This document shows positions 45,058-57,232 of a stretch of DNA of 64,000 bases, in pieces; the stretch's first letter is position 1; each line of letters opens with the position of its first letter. The stretch is from assembly GCF_046630445.1 (NCBI RefSeq), contig NC_092338.1, forward strand, positions 149,096,501 to 149,160,500. Direction: 5' to 3'. The position numbers and the translations under genes were made by a program. Under the pieces are notes generated by a model. It worked only from the letters and a program-made list of their open reading frames with translations, had not been told where the DNA came from and did no database searches. The stretch is from Rutidosis leptorrhynchoides (Eukaryota > Streptophyta > Magnoliopsida > Asterales > Asteraceae).

Positions 45058-47965
45058 TGTAATGACCCTGGTTTTTTCAACGTTATTTATTAATAATTAT
45101 TATTATTAATATGTGTGATTAAACGAATGTATGTTATTACATTTACATGTTGCCATGATTGCCCGTACTTGACTTTTAAGTGCCCGAAACGTCTTTGTGA
45201 CGCACGAAACTTCACGAATAATATTTCTAGATATTATTTACATTCATGATTAATTTTATTAATCATTTTAATTAACTGAGGCTATTAGTTAGCTACTTGG
45301 GCTTTAATTGGATTTACTTGAGCATTAATTGTACTTGGGCTTTATTAGTGTTATGGACTCTTGAACTTGGGCTTCCAAGCCCACCCTACTTATGTTAATG
45401 GATAAACTAGCCCATGTTACACTTGTAAGTATTAATTTGAATGGAACTTGTTAGTTAATACTTGAAAGAATCTAGTTAGCTTGTTATCCCCATGCATGAC
45501 CATCCATTAACCACCTTTTATGAGCTTTACTTGCAAGTGACCACTAAAAAAACCTATCCCCTCTTCTTGGAGCTGCTGAACCGTGGGCTCTCAATGCATA
45601 TGGGGAGAGTTTGGTTTTCATTTTCTCATTACTTCACTTGCTTAGTTCTCTCTTAAAAACACACACACAAACTTGCTTCATTTTTCTCTCAATTCTCTCT
45701 AGTTCTTGTAAGTAAACTTGAGCTTTCTTCTCTTCTTTTTCCTTGCCCAAACCGTGGCCTTTGGCTACATGTATCATCATCATCTTTTGTTACTTGAATA
45801 CTTGTTGTTATTATTACTTACTTACTTTGTTGATTGTTATTTACTTACTAGCTTTCAAGAATCTAACTCACTAGTTTGATTCTTCATTTTTATCTTGTTA
45901 TAACAAGAACAACAAGAACATAATCTATCTAGTTATGTTCTACCTTACTTGTTTCAAAAGATTATAAAGTTCATGGTTGAAAGACATACTTGAAGTTCAT
46001 GAAGTAAACTTTAAAGTTTACTTTCTAAAGATCAAACTTTGGTTTGAATCTTTAAAGTATGAACAACCATGAACCTTTTCTTGTTTATTTAAGTTTACTT
46101 CTTCAATTTATGCACTTTAATTTCATGTAGTTAGTTTATATGGTCAAGTACTACAAGTTAGTCTTGATCTCATATCTCTTGAACAAATTAAGTTAACTTT
46201 GAAAGTTCAAGAACACACAAATAAGTTTTCTTTAAATATAACTTTGGATCTAGACTTTTGAGTCTTGGATCTTCAAGATCAAACTAAGAACTATGTTCTA
46301 CTACTTATGATCTTGATTAGTTAGTTAACTTTCAAGTTTATAGTTCAATATTTCTTTTATAGTTCATATAAGTGTCAAACCTAAGATTTTGATGTAACTT
46401 TGGTTCATCAAACTACATGCAACTCTTAAGTGAGTTGTGCTTCATGTCTTAGACTTGCACTAGGGTTATGATGGTCAAGACTTGGTTAAGAGGATGTAGA
46501 TACATCAATGAGTTGTACACTTGAAGCTATATGCATCAAGGATGAGAACCATGATGAACATCAAGCACCAAGACCACCGGAACTCACTTAAACTTACTGT
46601 TTCTATCCAAAACCTACTAACCTGCTGTTTTTGTAACAGAACATCAGACCTGGGCTGTTCTAACCATGATTTTTAGATAGATATTTTCTAGTAGATAACT
46701 TTTCATATAGGACTCGTCTTAATCCGAGTTACGGTTTAGGATTTATGGCCCTCCGATCGTTACTATGTCCTTTAACGTTGTGCAGAAATTTCTGACCTAC
46801 TCGCACTTAGACCGTCGCCACGGTCAAACCAAGACAAGTTTGCTTCTGTAAATTTTACCACACTTAAGGGACTCATAGACGGAGCCATGGCCACTGGTCT
46901 CACCTTAATTCAGTAAGGGTAGAGGCCGTGGTGACTGACCGAAGTCAGACTTTGTTTTAAACTACTTTCATAAACGAAACCTACCTTACGCCTTTTGTTT
47001 AATGATGAATGATGATGACCCTTAAGACCTTAAATACATACTTTTAAACCTATTAAGATGATTTACTGACTTAGTATTATTTGCCTTAGGTTGAGGACCT
47101 TCGGACCGATTACTTGCACACCTTTTCCGAACCGACTTTACGACTACATTATCATTGTGAGTTATAGCATTCCCTTTTTACTTTAACTTATTTTGGGAAC
47201 TGATAATACATGCGGATTTTATGTTTTACATACGAGGCACGAGTACTTAAACTTATATATGTGTGGGTTATACAACGGCATAAACATTCCCTTTAGCTCG
47301 GTAACGTTTAATCATTGGTTTTTGAACCATGAACGCGAATCTTAGATATGGATCCATAGGGTTTGACATCCCCACTCGGGCTAGTAGCGCTAGCATTTAA
47401 CGAGTGTTTAATACTTCGTAAACATACGCACTTGCCAAGTGTACTTTCAGGGGGTATAAACGTTAAGTTAGTTACCGAGTGCCCACGGTTGAGCATATAC
47501 TTAAACATACTGATTTGGATTACTGTTTTGAAACGCTCTTTGTAGCACTGAAATCTCGTGGCCTACCTTACATACTGTTATACTTAAACTATAGCTCACC
47601 AACCTTTGTGTTGACGTTTTTAAGCATGTATTTCTCAGGTGCTTGAGGTTGCTTCCGCTGTGTACTAGTCGTGCTGTAGAACCCGCTACTTAGAGTTGTT
47701 ATCGCATGCTACTTATCTTGCATTCAAACTTATTTTTTTTTCTTTTGAAACTATGTTATGTAACGACCTTTGGGGCCACGTACACTTATTTATTGCTTCT
47801 ACTTAGCGAAGCATGCTTTTGGATTGCAAAACATTTGACGTTAGTTATGACGTCACCTTTTATTAATGAATGCAAACTCTGTTTTGAAAACGCATATAGT
47901 ATTTAACCTTGTAATGATCCTGTTGTTGATGGTCCGTACATGATGATTTAGTACGGGGCGTCACA
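45058..47965 (+). repeat. Element B 3' LTR (2.9 kb)
   Basis: Starts TGTAATGACCCTGG, ends GGGGCGTCACA. It has a 9-bp internal duplication (AACAAGAAC near 45905) absent from the 5' LTR. Followed by TATAA (47966-47970), the right target duplication. Confidence 0.93.
47294..47406 (+). promoter_or_regulatory. Predicted structured leader RNA module, element B 3' LTR
   Basis: All stems identical to 25675-25787. Confidence 0.62.
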
Positions 47966-48075
47966 TATAATCATATGAGTGTTTTACTATAATATTGTAC
48001 ATAATACTTCAAATATTGTACATTTGGTAATGAAGCTGTTTTATAATAAGGTTGTACACAATGCTTTATATATTA
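47966..48075. repeat. Degenerate tandem repeat, right of element B
   Basis: Continues the array interrupted by B: TCATATGAGTGTTTTA, TTGTACATAATACTTCAAAT, GGTTGTACACAATGCTT. The first five bases (TATAA) are the target duplication. Confidence 0.6.
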
Positions 48076-48226
48076 TTCAATTAACATGTTAATATTTTTA
48101 TTAAATTAAATATAATTAATTATTATTTTAATGACATTCTCATGAGGGGCTTAGAATTTTTCTCTCTATTTTTGATTTTTTTTTTAGCTTGAATAATTTT
48201 ATTTGTGACATCATTATTTTAGAGAT

Positions 48227-48229
<3 letters not shown>

Positions 48230-48317
<88 letters not shown>
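48230..48317. repeat. (TA)n microsatellite
   Basis: About 44 TA units. Confidence 0.95.
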
Positions 48318-48319
<2 letters not shown>

Positions 48320-49683
48320 CTTATATCTAAAAGACATAGGAAAAATAAATAGTAAACATGAGTCAATGGACTAAAGTGCCCTTAGTAGTGTTTCCAGATA
48401 CTTCTTTTCTTTCTATTACATATAGGAATAGGAATGAGTATCGAGTTTAGTATTTAATTTTTAATTTTAATTTTTAATATTGTATAACAACAAGAAAAAT
48501 ATTCAATCTTACGAATTTATATGATTTAACAAATACATATTAGCATATATACTTTGTAAGACGACAAAAATATCCTAAATTACTCTTCACCAAGATACCA
48601 AAACTATGGTTAGTATATATGTTAATGTTAATATACTTCTCTTATCTATCTATACTTACTATTAAAATTCTAAAATGATGATCCATAATTAATAATTTTA
48701 CAAGCTAAAAATAATTCAAAAAGAAAAAAAGAAATATTGTGAGACATCATGATGATGTCATAAATTTTAATTAATTTAGGATTTTTAATAAATGCATAAA
48801 AATACGTATAAATCAAATACAAAAATACGTAATTAATTTTTAATTTTATATGTAATTAAAAACTACAATCAATTCACTTAATATAAAATATCATTATTAT
48901 TTTCAGATAAAAGTTTTTTTTTGCTGGAAATTTAGAATCACTGAAACATTTAAAAAATCTTATCAAAAATTAATTATATTTCTATATAGTAGCACTTTAA
49001 CGTGATGTTGACATTTAAATTAATTCAAATCAGTTAATTATATATCTCAAAAATTTTGGGCATTTTGTTATGTATGCTATATGTGATTCAATTTTTATAA
49101 ACTTTAATTTTTCACGATTCTAAATTTAATTCACAATTATTTTATTCTTACGTATACATAATGTCTATATATGTTCTATTAACTACAGTCAATTGATTTA
49201 TTTTTTTTACAATCTTTTTGAAAATTTATCCTTTATAGAATATGCTATTAAGTTTAAGAGGCAAAATTCTCAAAATCAATATGATAAACAATTATTCCAT
49301 ATGATAAACAATTATTCCATAAATTTAAGACGCGGAATTTCCAAACGTAAATGTTTATAGCACATCTAATTTACAAACAACACTATAAAGAATTAAATCA
49401 AATTGGCAAACCTTAATAGTACGACAATCAATTCACCAACGATAAAATTACACTATTTTTTCCGAAACTATTTTTAAGCAATTGAAAAGTCAAACAATAG
49501 TAATTAACAACCTCTACAATCATTTTAAATTTACATATTATGCAAAATTTGGTGTCAAATTAAACATACGAAACATTCCAAATTATACTTCAACTTAGAA
49601 TGAAAGCATAATTACCACCCATTATAATTCCTAAAATTACGGTGTTTGTTAACACTCATTGTTTTCGTATTGTTAGCGTATTT
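48318..49683. other. Intergenic, nothing recognised
   Basis: AT-rich sequence with no supported ORF, TSD-flanked element or RNA gene. One local duplication, ATATGATAAACAATTATTCC twice at about 49278-49317. Confidence 0.5.
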
Positions 49684-49691
49684 GTTATACA

Positions 49692-50021
49692 CAGTGGCGG
49701 ATCCAGAATTTTTTCTCACCGGGGGCGAAATTTTTTTTAAAACCATAGCAATTTTTTTGAGTAAAATATGGAGGTTTTGGGGTAAAAAATTGAAGTTTTT
49801 AGGCAAAATTTGAAGATTTGTGGGTAAAATTTGAAGGTTTTGGGTCAAAATTTGGAGAATTTTGAACAAAATTTGAAGGTTTTGGGGCAAAATATAAAGC
49901 TTTTGGGGCAAAAAAAAAATTCACCGGGGGCAAAGTCGAAAAATTCAAAATTTTTACACTAAAATTTCGAAATCCACCGGGGGCGGGCGCCCCCCCTCCT
50001 TACGCTCTAGATCCGCCTCTG
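49692..50021. mobile_element. hAT-type MITE (330 bp)
   Basis: Terminal inverted repeats CAGTGGCGGATCCAGA and (reverse complement of the right end) CAGAGGCGGATCTAGA, flanked by a perfect 8-bp direct repeat GTTATACA (49684-49691, 50022-50029). An 8-bp duplication and CAG-type ends fit the hAT superfamily. The interior is a series of about 20-bp T/G-rich repeats (GGTTTTGGGGNAAAATTTGAA) and encodes nothing. A long ORF on the minus strand here is only the translation of these repeats. Confidence 0.88.
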
Positions 50022-50029
50022 GTTATACA

Positions 50030-50575
50030 CCAAATAGCGGGTATGACTATATATGACTATATAAAGGACAACGAGTCAATTATGATAGACATCATCAGTT
50101 TCACATTTTACTTCTTCTACATTCCACGAATTACGCAAGTTCACGAATTTCTCAATTTATGGAGCATGAATCACTATATTCAGGATTTATATAAAAAGAG
50201 AGATTTTTGAAAACTAAAAGTAAAAATACTTAGCGTTTGAAAAACAAATTACAATTATGAGATAATTATGAGATGACTGTAATAGATGCGAAGGTATATT
50301 TTTCTAGATTTTTAACTTGCATTATTACTTCTTGTATGTTCATTTATGATTTTCTATTTATTTTTTATATTTCGCCAATATAGGATGACAAAAGGGTCAA
50401 AAGTCATGCAACATTCAAGCATGAAATTATGCCACTTTTTGAGAATAAACTCGAGCAAGGGTTTATTATTATGATAAGCAAATTTATGTTTTTGAATTTA
50501 TTTGACTTACAATCAATTTAACACTTGATCATTGATAAGGTTTTTGTTATTTATCTTCATATTACATAACATATG
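50030..50575. other. Intergenic, nothing recognised
   Basis: AT-rich, no ORF or repeat I can support. Confidence 0.5.
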
Positions 50576-50584
50576 ATTACTTAA

Positions 50585-52047
50585 GACTTTTTTGCTCCGT
50601 TGGTCCTTCAATTATACACGAAATTGCAATCCGAGTCCCTCAAGTTTTTTTTTAGATTTTCGAGTCCTTAAAGTTGCAAAATTTGGCAATCCGAGTCCCT
50701 CCGTCTAACTTCCGTCTAAATTGCCCGTTAACCTTTGACATGTGCCATGCATGTGAGGATAAAATCGTCTTTTTACTCTTTTCTTTGACTTTTTTGCTTT
50801 GTTGGTCCTTTGTTTATACACAAAATTGCAATCCGAGTCCCTCAACTTTTTAAATCGAATTTTATCTGTTTTTTAATCTTTAACTCATGGAGTACTTTTT
50901 ATCTTTGATTCGACTTTTTATCATTAATTCATACTCGTCTAGTCATCTTTAATTCATACTCTTTAGATCAAATTATGATATGTTTACTAAGAATTACGGA
51001 GTATTACATAATTGAAATTTTAAAACGGCACATGAAATCGTTGACTAAGCATGAAACATTGCGTTGGTACTCGGTCTTCTTCACCTTAAATTAAAATGGC
51101 ACTTGGTCTTCTTCACCTTAAAATAAATCCCAGTAGTTTAAACGTCGATAAACACATGAACCAAAACTCAAAAAATCGATTTGAATCTTAAATTTAAACC
51201 TTAAGTCCAAAAGAACTTATGAATCTAACCAATTCCATAACCTTTAAAGAATTCAAAACAACTTAACTTTAGCCGAAAATGACCATTAAATTGGTAAAAT
51301 TGCAAGAACATGTTCAATCACATATTCCAAGCTTTTTGACACAACAAATCAAATTGCGACTAATTTGATGCTTAACACTTAATGTCTTACTAGAACATAA
51401 GATGATGACGAACAACCACTTTGGGAAAAAATTTTGCTTCCTGATTTCGAATCCGAACGAACTTCAGATTTGTCGATGATGATTTGACGATGATTCGATG
51501 AAGATGATGACGATGGTGAACAAACAAGATGACGAAGAACATGAACTAACAAGCGGTTTAAATCGGACAAACCTTACCCGTTCCGACGATGACGATGATG
51601 ACATTATCAACAGTAGTGATTCCGACGAGTCTAGTGCGGTTGAAAACGGAGTTGGTGTAGGAGACGGTGACGGAGAACGGAATACGAAAAAAGAAGATGA
51701 GAGATGATGATGATAAAAAGTTAAATCAAAGATAAAAAGTATGAATTAAAGATAAAAAAACACAGATAAAAATTCGAATTAAAAAGTTGAGGGACTCGGA
51801 TTTCAATTTTGTGTATAAATGAAGGACCAACGAAGCAAACAAGTCAAAGAAAAGAGTAAAAAGACGATTTTACCCTCACATCAATGGCACATGTCAAAGG
51901 TTAACTGCCAATTTAGACGGAAGTTAGACGGAGGGACTCGGATTGCAAAATTTTGAAATTTTAAGGACTCGAAAATCCAAAAAAAAACTTGAGGGACTCG
52001 GATTGCAATTTCGTGTATAATTGAAGGACCAACGGAGCAAAAAAGTC
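50585..52047. mobile_element. Mutator-like element with ~350-bp inverted repeats (1,463 bp)
   Basis: Begins GACTTTTTTGCTCCGTTGG and ends with its inverse. Long terminal inverted repeats (about 50585-50960 and 51700-52047) carry the phrase CAATCCGAGTCCCTCAA in both orientations, twice per arm. The flanks ATTACTTAA (50576-50584) and ATTACTTGA (52048-52056) are a 9-bp duplication with one mismatch, as expected for Mutator-like elements. No transposase; the centre holds non-repeated sequence that may be captured. Confidence 0.82.
51498..51707 (+). CDS. Small acidic ORF inside the Mutator-like element (69 aa), hypothetical
   Basis: Very acidic, with DDDDDDIINSSDSDESS and a Gly/Asp-rich end. It is built partly on GATGAC repeats, so it may be non-coding. 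The opposite strand is also open (51379-51570, Ser-rich). No family recognised. It is listed because the central segment could be a fragment of a cellular gene carried by the element. Confidence 0.2.
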   Translation: MKMMTMVNKQDDEEHELTSGLNRTNLTRSDDDDDDIINSSDSDESSAVENGVGVGDGDGERNTKKEDER

Positions 52048-52245
52048 ATTACTTGAATTACCCTTTATGATTAAAACTTATTAGAGTTCAACCACTTATT
52101 CGATTGTAGTTTTTGCTTTTAATTCGTTGTATTCTAGATTTTCAAAGGCTAGAATAAACTTGACGACATGACTCCAAAATTCTTTGTATTCTTTGTAAAT
52201 TATATACTAATATAAATCACTTTATCGTATTTCTCAAATTATATA

Positions 52246-52499
52246 CTCTTTCTGTCCCAAAAAACTATCCCAATTTTACTTTTGAAGTTTTTCTTTATCA
52301 AATTTACTTTATATCTTTTTGTTTATATGATATAATCCTTAATGAAAGTTATATAAATGGATTGAGTCTTAAATATGTTTTCATTGATACAACTTTCATC
52401 GATTTTTTTTTTTTTTTATGGAAACCTAACAATTGAGACTAAAGTTGAAGAAGAAATATTTTGAAAAGTCAAACGGGAAAGTTTTTTGGACGGAGGGAC
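52246..52499. mobile_element. Stowaway-like (Mariner) MITE, degenerate
   Basis: Left end TA-CTCTTTCTGTCCCAAAAAACT and right end GTTTTTTGGACGGAGGGAC are imperfect inverted repeats related to the CTCCCTCCGTCCC ends of Stowaway elements. TA precedes the left end; the right TA is not preserved. 254 bp, non-coding. Confidence 0.65.
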
Positions 52500-53373
52500 C
52501 ATCTTTAATTAACATCAACATTAATATTAATATATCATTAAAATAAATTTTTTTATTCACCCGTGATTTCACGGGTCCTTTAAGTAGTAGTATTTAACTA
52601 GTAGTATGTAATATTTATGAAAAGTTGTCCTCTTTTAATATACAATTTTGGTTTTTCGAAATAAATGATATAAAATAAGTAAAGGTCATTGTTAAGGTAT
52701 GGGGGAAGGAATCCAATCCAAATTTTTTACATCCGAGTAAGCTCATATGTACTTGAAATTCAATTCAAATCTAAATATAATCTAGACTCGTAAAATTCTA
52801 GATATAGTAAACTGGACACATCTGCATATGACATTTGAACACATGCTGGCACTAGTCGTTTGCTGTTTTCTGCAACTTATCTACATTATTACTTTCTATT
52901 TGCAGAAAGATAACAGCATTTTGTTACCTAGCAACAGTCTTCCTATTAATATGATCTGCAACAAGTACAAAACTTGCTGACCAAAAACAAAAACATCAAA
53001 CAGTTTATAACTAACTAATTAAAAAGTTTTATGCAACTCTTGTCTCTAACATTGAACAACCATCGATTCGATAACCAATAATAATGAAATTTACATTCGG
53101 AATGCAGTCAGGAACGAAAAATAACATGATGAATAAGAAAGACGTATAAGAAAAGAAAGACGCTACAAAACTTTTCTTACACATAATGAAAATAATCGAA
53201 AACAAGGGCTGTACACAATCCATACCTCAACGGGGCGAAAAGAATCTTGAATCTAAGCAGAGCGGTCGCACGATCATAATCCAATAACAATTTCTCGTCG
53301 AAAATTAGTAGAACACACTTTGTTCTACCACTAAATGATACACGTTTGAAATTTGAATGTTGTTTATTTTATA
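52500..53373. other. 3' flank of the polygalacturonase-like gene
   Basis: No separate gene. ACCCGTGATTTCACGGGT at 52560-52577 is a short hairpin common in plant repeats. An AATAAA on the minus strand lies at about 53362-53367, just after the gene's stop; further 3' UTR and poly(A) signals cannot be fixed by eye. Confidence 0.4.
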
Positions 53374-56300
53374 TCAAAGAAAAGCAACAAGGTTATTATC
53401 ATGTGATGTTTTCAGGTTCGATAACGAAAAACAAACGGAAGAAGAATTTGTTGGAATATTTTGAAGTTCGAGACACGGTATCGGAAACACGTTTTTCGAG
53501 AACCCGGATACGTTAGAACACGCCCAAGGTGAGTATGAACCCGAAAGTTCAGGGTTTAAAGATAACGAAACATTAAAAAGACATATTGAAGTAAATGGCG
53601 ATTCAAGAATACCCGAAAAATTACCCGCTGTTGTGATATTTAAACCGATTATATTCTTGAATGTGATGGATTCAACGTTGGGTAACGCTTCCGGGTCAAA
53701 ATTATCATCCGGGTGAGAATTATAATCGCCCGATAACTTGATTGCGAGCATGATGTCATTGAAGTTAACATGTGACACGAGAACGTTTTTTACGTAACCG
53801 CCTCGGCCTTTAGAAGTGAGGAACGAGATCCCGTTGATGGAATCGTGTAATTTAACGTTTTCGATCAATACGTCAGAGATACCGCCCGACATTTCGCTCC
53901 CGAAAGCAAGAGCGGAGCCCGCGAAAGATTTAAGACGAACGCGTCGGATGTGCACGTTTGTAGTTGATATGTTATATGTGATTCCGTACTCGTCCCAACC
54001 ACTTTTTAAAGATATTGCATCGTGACCCGTGGTAATGTTGCTATTCTCGATGCAAACGCTATCACAAGAATCTGAAAATCGCAATAAAAAACGTTTAATT
54101 AATTGGTCAACACCGGTCAATGGGTCAAAATCGGATTTAGTTGGTGAAAGTCATATTTAGTCTATCAAAATCGGTCAAAGTTACCGGTCAACATCTTATT
54201 ATGAATTTAGCTTTCCGCATGGTTGCAAGTAATTTTAATTTATCTTACGCAAATAAACAGATTATTATACGATAAATACCTTCAAAAAATTGGGTTAGTT
54301 AGGGTCGGGTACTATCTCAGATGGGTTGTATGGTCGGGTACTAGACTCTAGCCCGACCCGGTTTAGCAGTTACCCAATTTGTCACCTATATATCCAGACT
54401 AAAGATTAAAAGTGTACCTGGAACTACGCCACTTGTGTAAGGCGATTCAGCTGGAGACGAAGCTGTTATATTTTGAACAAGAACCTTACTGTATAATAAA
54501 CATGAAAACTCGTTAAAACATATTTAGGTGTAGAACTCTTATAAACATAAACATTCATTTTTATGTTACAATTACAATAATATAATAATAATAATACCTG
54601 CAATATACGGGACGAATAGTCCATGCAGGCGAATTTAAGAAGGTTATATTTGAGATAACAATATCTTTAGAATTAATAAACTCTACAATATGAGGACGAC
54701 TATAATTCAACGTATTAGACTTGAAACTTTCCCACCATATCGAACCCTGTCCATCTATGGTTCCATTGTCACCTACACCGTTTTTGCAAATTTGTTAACA
54801 ACATAAAATAACAAACGTGAAGAAACGTTCAGAAAATAATAAAGGTGGCAATTTCAAGAATTGTTAACGACCGTGACCCTTAAAATGAAAATGCTGACTA
54901 AATCATTTTATTAAAAGGGTGATATAATTTAATGAAATAAGACATTTTTTTGAGCATAACTAATACAGTAATTCATTATAAATTAACGTTTTGGATTAAC
55001 GTTTTGTATGTACCTGTGATGACGACATCACTAAGATTTTCTCCAGTGATCAAACTACGGTATCGTTGACCCGGGAGATCCATGCCACGGCCATAAGAAG
55101 GTAACGGATCAACAACCTTCCAATGTTCGATATCCTACTTAACAGAAGATCACGAGGCAAATATTATTCAATATAACTAATGTTCTTTTAAGTTTATTAG
55201 TAGAAGTGATGGTTAGGGAGTATTTGGAATAAATCTTTTTAAAAGTAATTGACCTGATTCTGATTATTTAGGGGGCAAGTAATTAGTTTTGAATGATCAA
55301 TGGTATAATTATTTATCAAATCAAAACACCATCTCCTATTCTCCTAATTCATGTAACAAAGGTGGCAACTTTGACCCATTTTCTTATGAACTGGTCTATA
55401 TGGGTATATTTTATCCCTAGCAGGTCAGATGGGCCAAATAAAAATCTTAGTCAAAAAGGAAACGGGTCAAAGCGATTTAAAATCAACCTAAATAGCTGTA
55501 AGTAAACTTTGCCCCATTTTCTTATGAACACCATCTCCTATTCCATGTTACAAAGGTGGAAACTTTGACCCATTTTCTTATGAACGGGTCAATATGGATA
55601 AAATCCCATCCAACGGTCGAAGAGAATCAAGTAAAAAACTGAACCTGGGATCCAAGAATTAGGGCTTCTTTTTCGAGGAAGAGTGTAAGATGGCTAGTAA
55701 GGTTAAAACTTCCCGTTAGCCATTTTCCAGACGGTACGTACAATTGGGCCCCACCTTTATCAGTGAATGATTTGAGATAAAAGATTGCATTTTGAAAAGC
55801 AACTGTATTTAAAGTCTTCCCATCTCCAACAGCACCAAATTCCAATATCGAAACACTATGAGGGCGAGGTATTAAATGTCTTTCGATATTACACTCACCT
55901 TCTTCCCCATTATAAAGCTCAATACCGTTACTTAGTGTTACAAGAAAAAGTATAACCACCTGAAAAAAAAAAAAAAAAAAAAAAAAAAACATCAAAAAGA
56001 AAAGGTAAGGAAAGATCCATCTTTAAAATTCAATTCAGTTGTATATTTATTTTAAGTATTTTAAATAATTCAAGAAAAAATGCAATTGGGCTCACTTTCA
56101 CCAAAGCATATACCATTTGTCTTTTAAAGAAAAACCAGCCAAATTCTACAAAACATGTCCAAATTTTCAAAGATTCTCATTCAACTGAAATAAGGAGGTA
56201 TCCAAAGTAGTAAAAGTTCAAAATTTGTGCATCAAATCATAACTTTATATAAATTTACCCCCTTCCCTCCAGAAAAATAATAAAAAAAAACCATAGAGAC

Positions 56301-56899
56301 TGTGTAAACTTCGATCGATTTTAGAAGAAACAATGACATAGATGACACTGAAATTATCTATTTCATCAATTTTGTTCATAGCTGAACAAATCCTTTAAGC
56401 AAAAAAATGGACATATGTAGTGAAAATAAAAAATTCAACTAAAAGAAAGAGATCAGAACACATTTTATGATCAAAATTGGTTTATCAATTATGATACATT
56501 TAATGAAAAACAACAAATTAGTCTAAATTAAGGTACTTTAAAGATCAATGTGCGTAAATTAAACAAAAATGTAGAAACGCCAGATCCATGTTTCCCATCA
56601 CTTTAATTTCGGAATCAATTAAATCAACCCAACAAAACTCATATATAAAAATCTCAAATTTATACGGCGTAAAATAAGAAAACCTAAAAATGTACAGAAA
56701 ATAAGGAAATAAGATCAAGAAAATGTATAAAGAAACAAACCCAATTATATAATTTGTCATTGGAATAAAAAGATGGATGATTTGTTATCAGGAATGAAAA
56801 CCCAGATCAAAAGTATTAAACTTGATGAGATTTATCACATTATAATTATAATTTATGAAAAAACATATAAAGAAATAACGTACTTACTAGCCTCTTCAT
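53374..56899 (-). CDS. Polygalacturonase-like protein, GH28 family, six exons (463 aa)
   Basis: Exons on the minus strand: 56899-56888, 55959-55645, 55134-55014, 54772-54598, 54488-54418, 54071-53374. They total 1,392 nt with consistent phases and GT...AG introns (donor 1 GTAAGT; donor 2 GTTCAG). The protein starts MKRLVVILFLVTLSNG, a signal peptide encoded across exons 1-2, so it is predicted to be secreted to the cell wall. A right-handed beta-helix follows. Markers are RPHSVSILEFGAVGDGKT (about 36-53), YVPSGKWLTGSFNLTSHLTL, GTIDGQGSIWW (exon 4), GHDAISLKSGWDEYG (247-261), AFGSEMSGG (287-295) and KGRGGYV (319-325). Family members hydrolyse or bind pectin. The four classical motifs (NTD, DD, GHG, RIK) appear here as PDS, HD, GSE and KGRGG, typical of one plant clade of 'probable polygalacturonases'; activity is uncertain. 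Length is normal; the gene looks intact. Confidence 0.93.
55345..55605. repeat. Direct repeat inside intron 2 of the polygalacturonase-like gene
   Basis: About 60 bp containing GTGGCAACTTTGACCCATTT and TTCTTATGAACTGGTC recurs about 200 bp later (GTGGAAACTTTGACCCATTT, TTCTTATGAACGGGTC). The partial copy TTTGCCCCATTTTCTTATGA lies between. This is an intronic repeat insertion or local duplication. Confidence 0.7.
55960..56887 (-). other. Intron 1 of the polygalacturonase-like gene (928 bp)
   Basis: Starts GTAAGTACG right after the fourth codon and ends in a run of about 27 T followed by CAG. A long first intron after a 12-nt coding exon is common in plant genes and may carry regulatory sequence. 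ORFs predicted here (for example 56545-56760) are AT-rich chance frames. Confidence 0.8.
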
Positions 56900-57180
56900 T
56901 TGGGGAAGATTGAGACAGAATGTTAAAATCTTGAGAGAGAAATGAGTGATTGTAGTAGGATGAGATTGATGCCCATTAAACATAAGTAAAACAAACTAAA
57001 CTAAACTAAACACTACACACACAGAGAAATAGAAACGTATGGTAATAGAAAACGACAGCACTAATACAATAAAAGACAGCTTGCTCCAAGCTCTTGTTTG
57101 TTCTTCTTCTATGTTTATTTTTATTTAATATATTGTATATTGTATGTATTTTGTATTTTATTTAAGAATTTTTTTTATAC
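56900..57180 (-). promoter_or_regulatory. Putative 5' UTR and core promoter of the polygalacturonase-like gene
   Basis: AG-rich leader sequence precedes the ATG (CTCTCTCAAGATTTTAACAT, then CTGTCTCAATCTTCCCCAA). AATATATTAAATAAAA at about 57118-57133 is a plausible TATA region. No mapped start. Confidence 0.35.
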
Positions 57181-57232
57181 TAGCTTTAGAGTTGTTACGC
57201 GAAAAACTATTCTACAGTAACTGTTATTCTAT

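Larger units (their letters stand above)
23448..47965 (+). mobile_element. Element B: Tekay-like Ty3/Gypsy retrotransposon with nested insertions
   Basis: Plus strand: 5' LTR (23448-26344), primer-binding site, ORF0, gag start, [element C and D' LTR], protease, [solo LTR], RT-RNase H-integrase, polypurine tract, 3' LTR (45058-47965). The direct repeat TATAA at 23443-23447 and 47966-47970 proves that both LTRs belong to one insertion. The LTRs differ by roughly 35 substitutions and small indels by eye (about 1.2%). About 690 bp of gag between 28243 and 38924 is missing compared with element E. Confidence 0.92.

Noticed and set aside
48189..48374. ORF rich in Tyr-Ile (also 58341-58694, 61493-61831)
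   Set aside because: These are translations of (TA)n microsatellites, not proteins.
49612..49911. 99-codon minus-strand ORF with LQILPQNLQIL repeats
   Set aside because: It lies over the T/G-rich internal repeats of the hAT MITE and has no family.
53029..53223. 64-codon minus-strand ORF after the polygalacturonase-like gene
   Set aside because: Low-complexity Phe-rich frame in the gene's 3' flank; no homology or splice signal links it to the gene.
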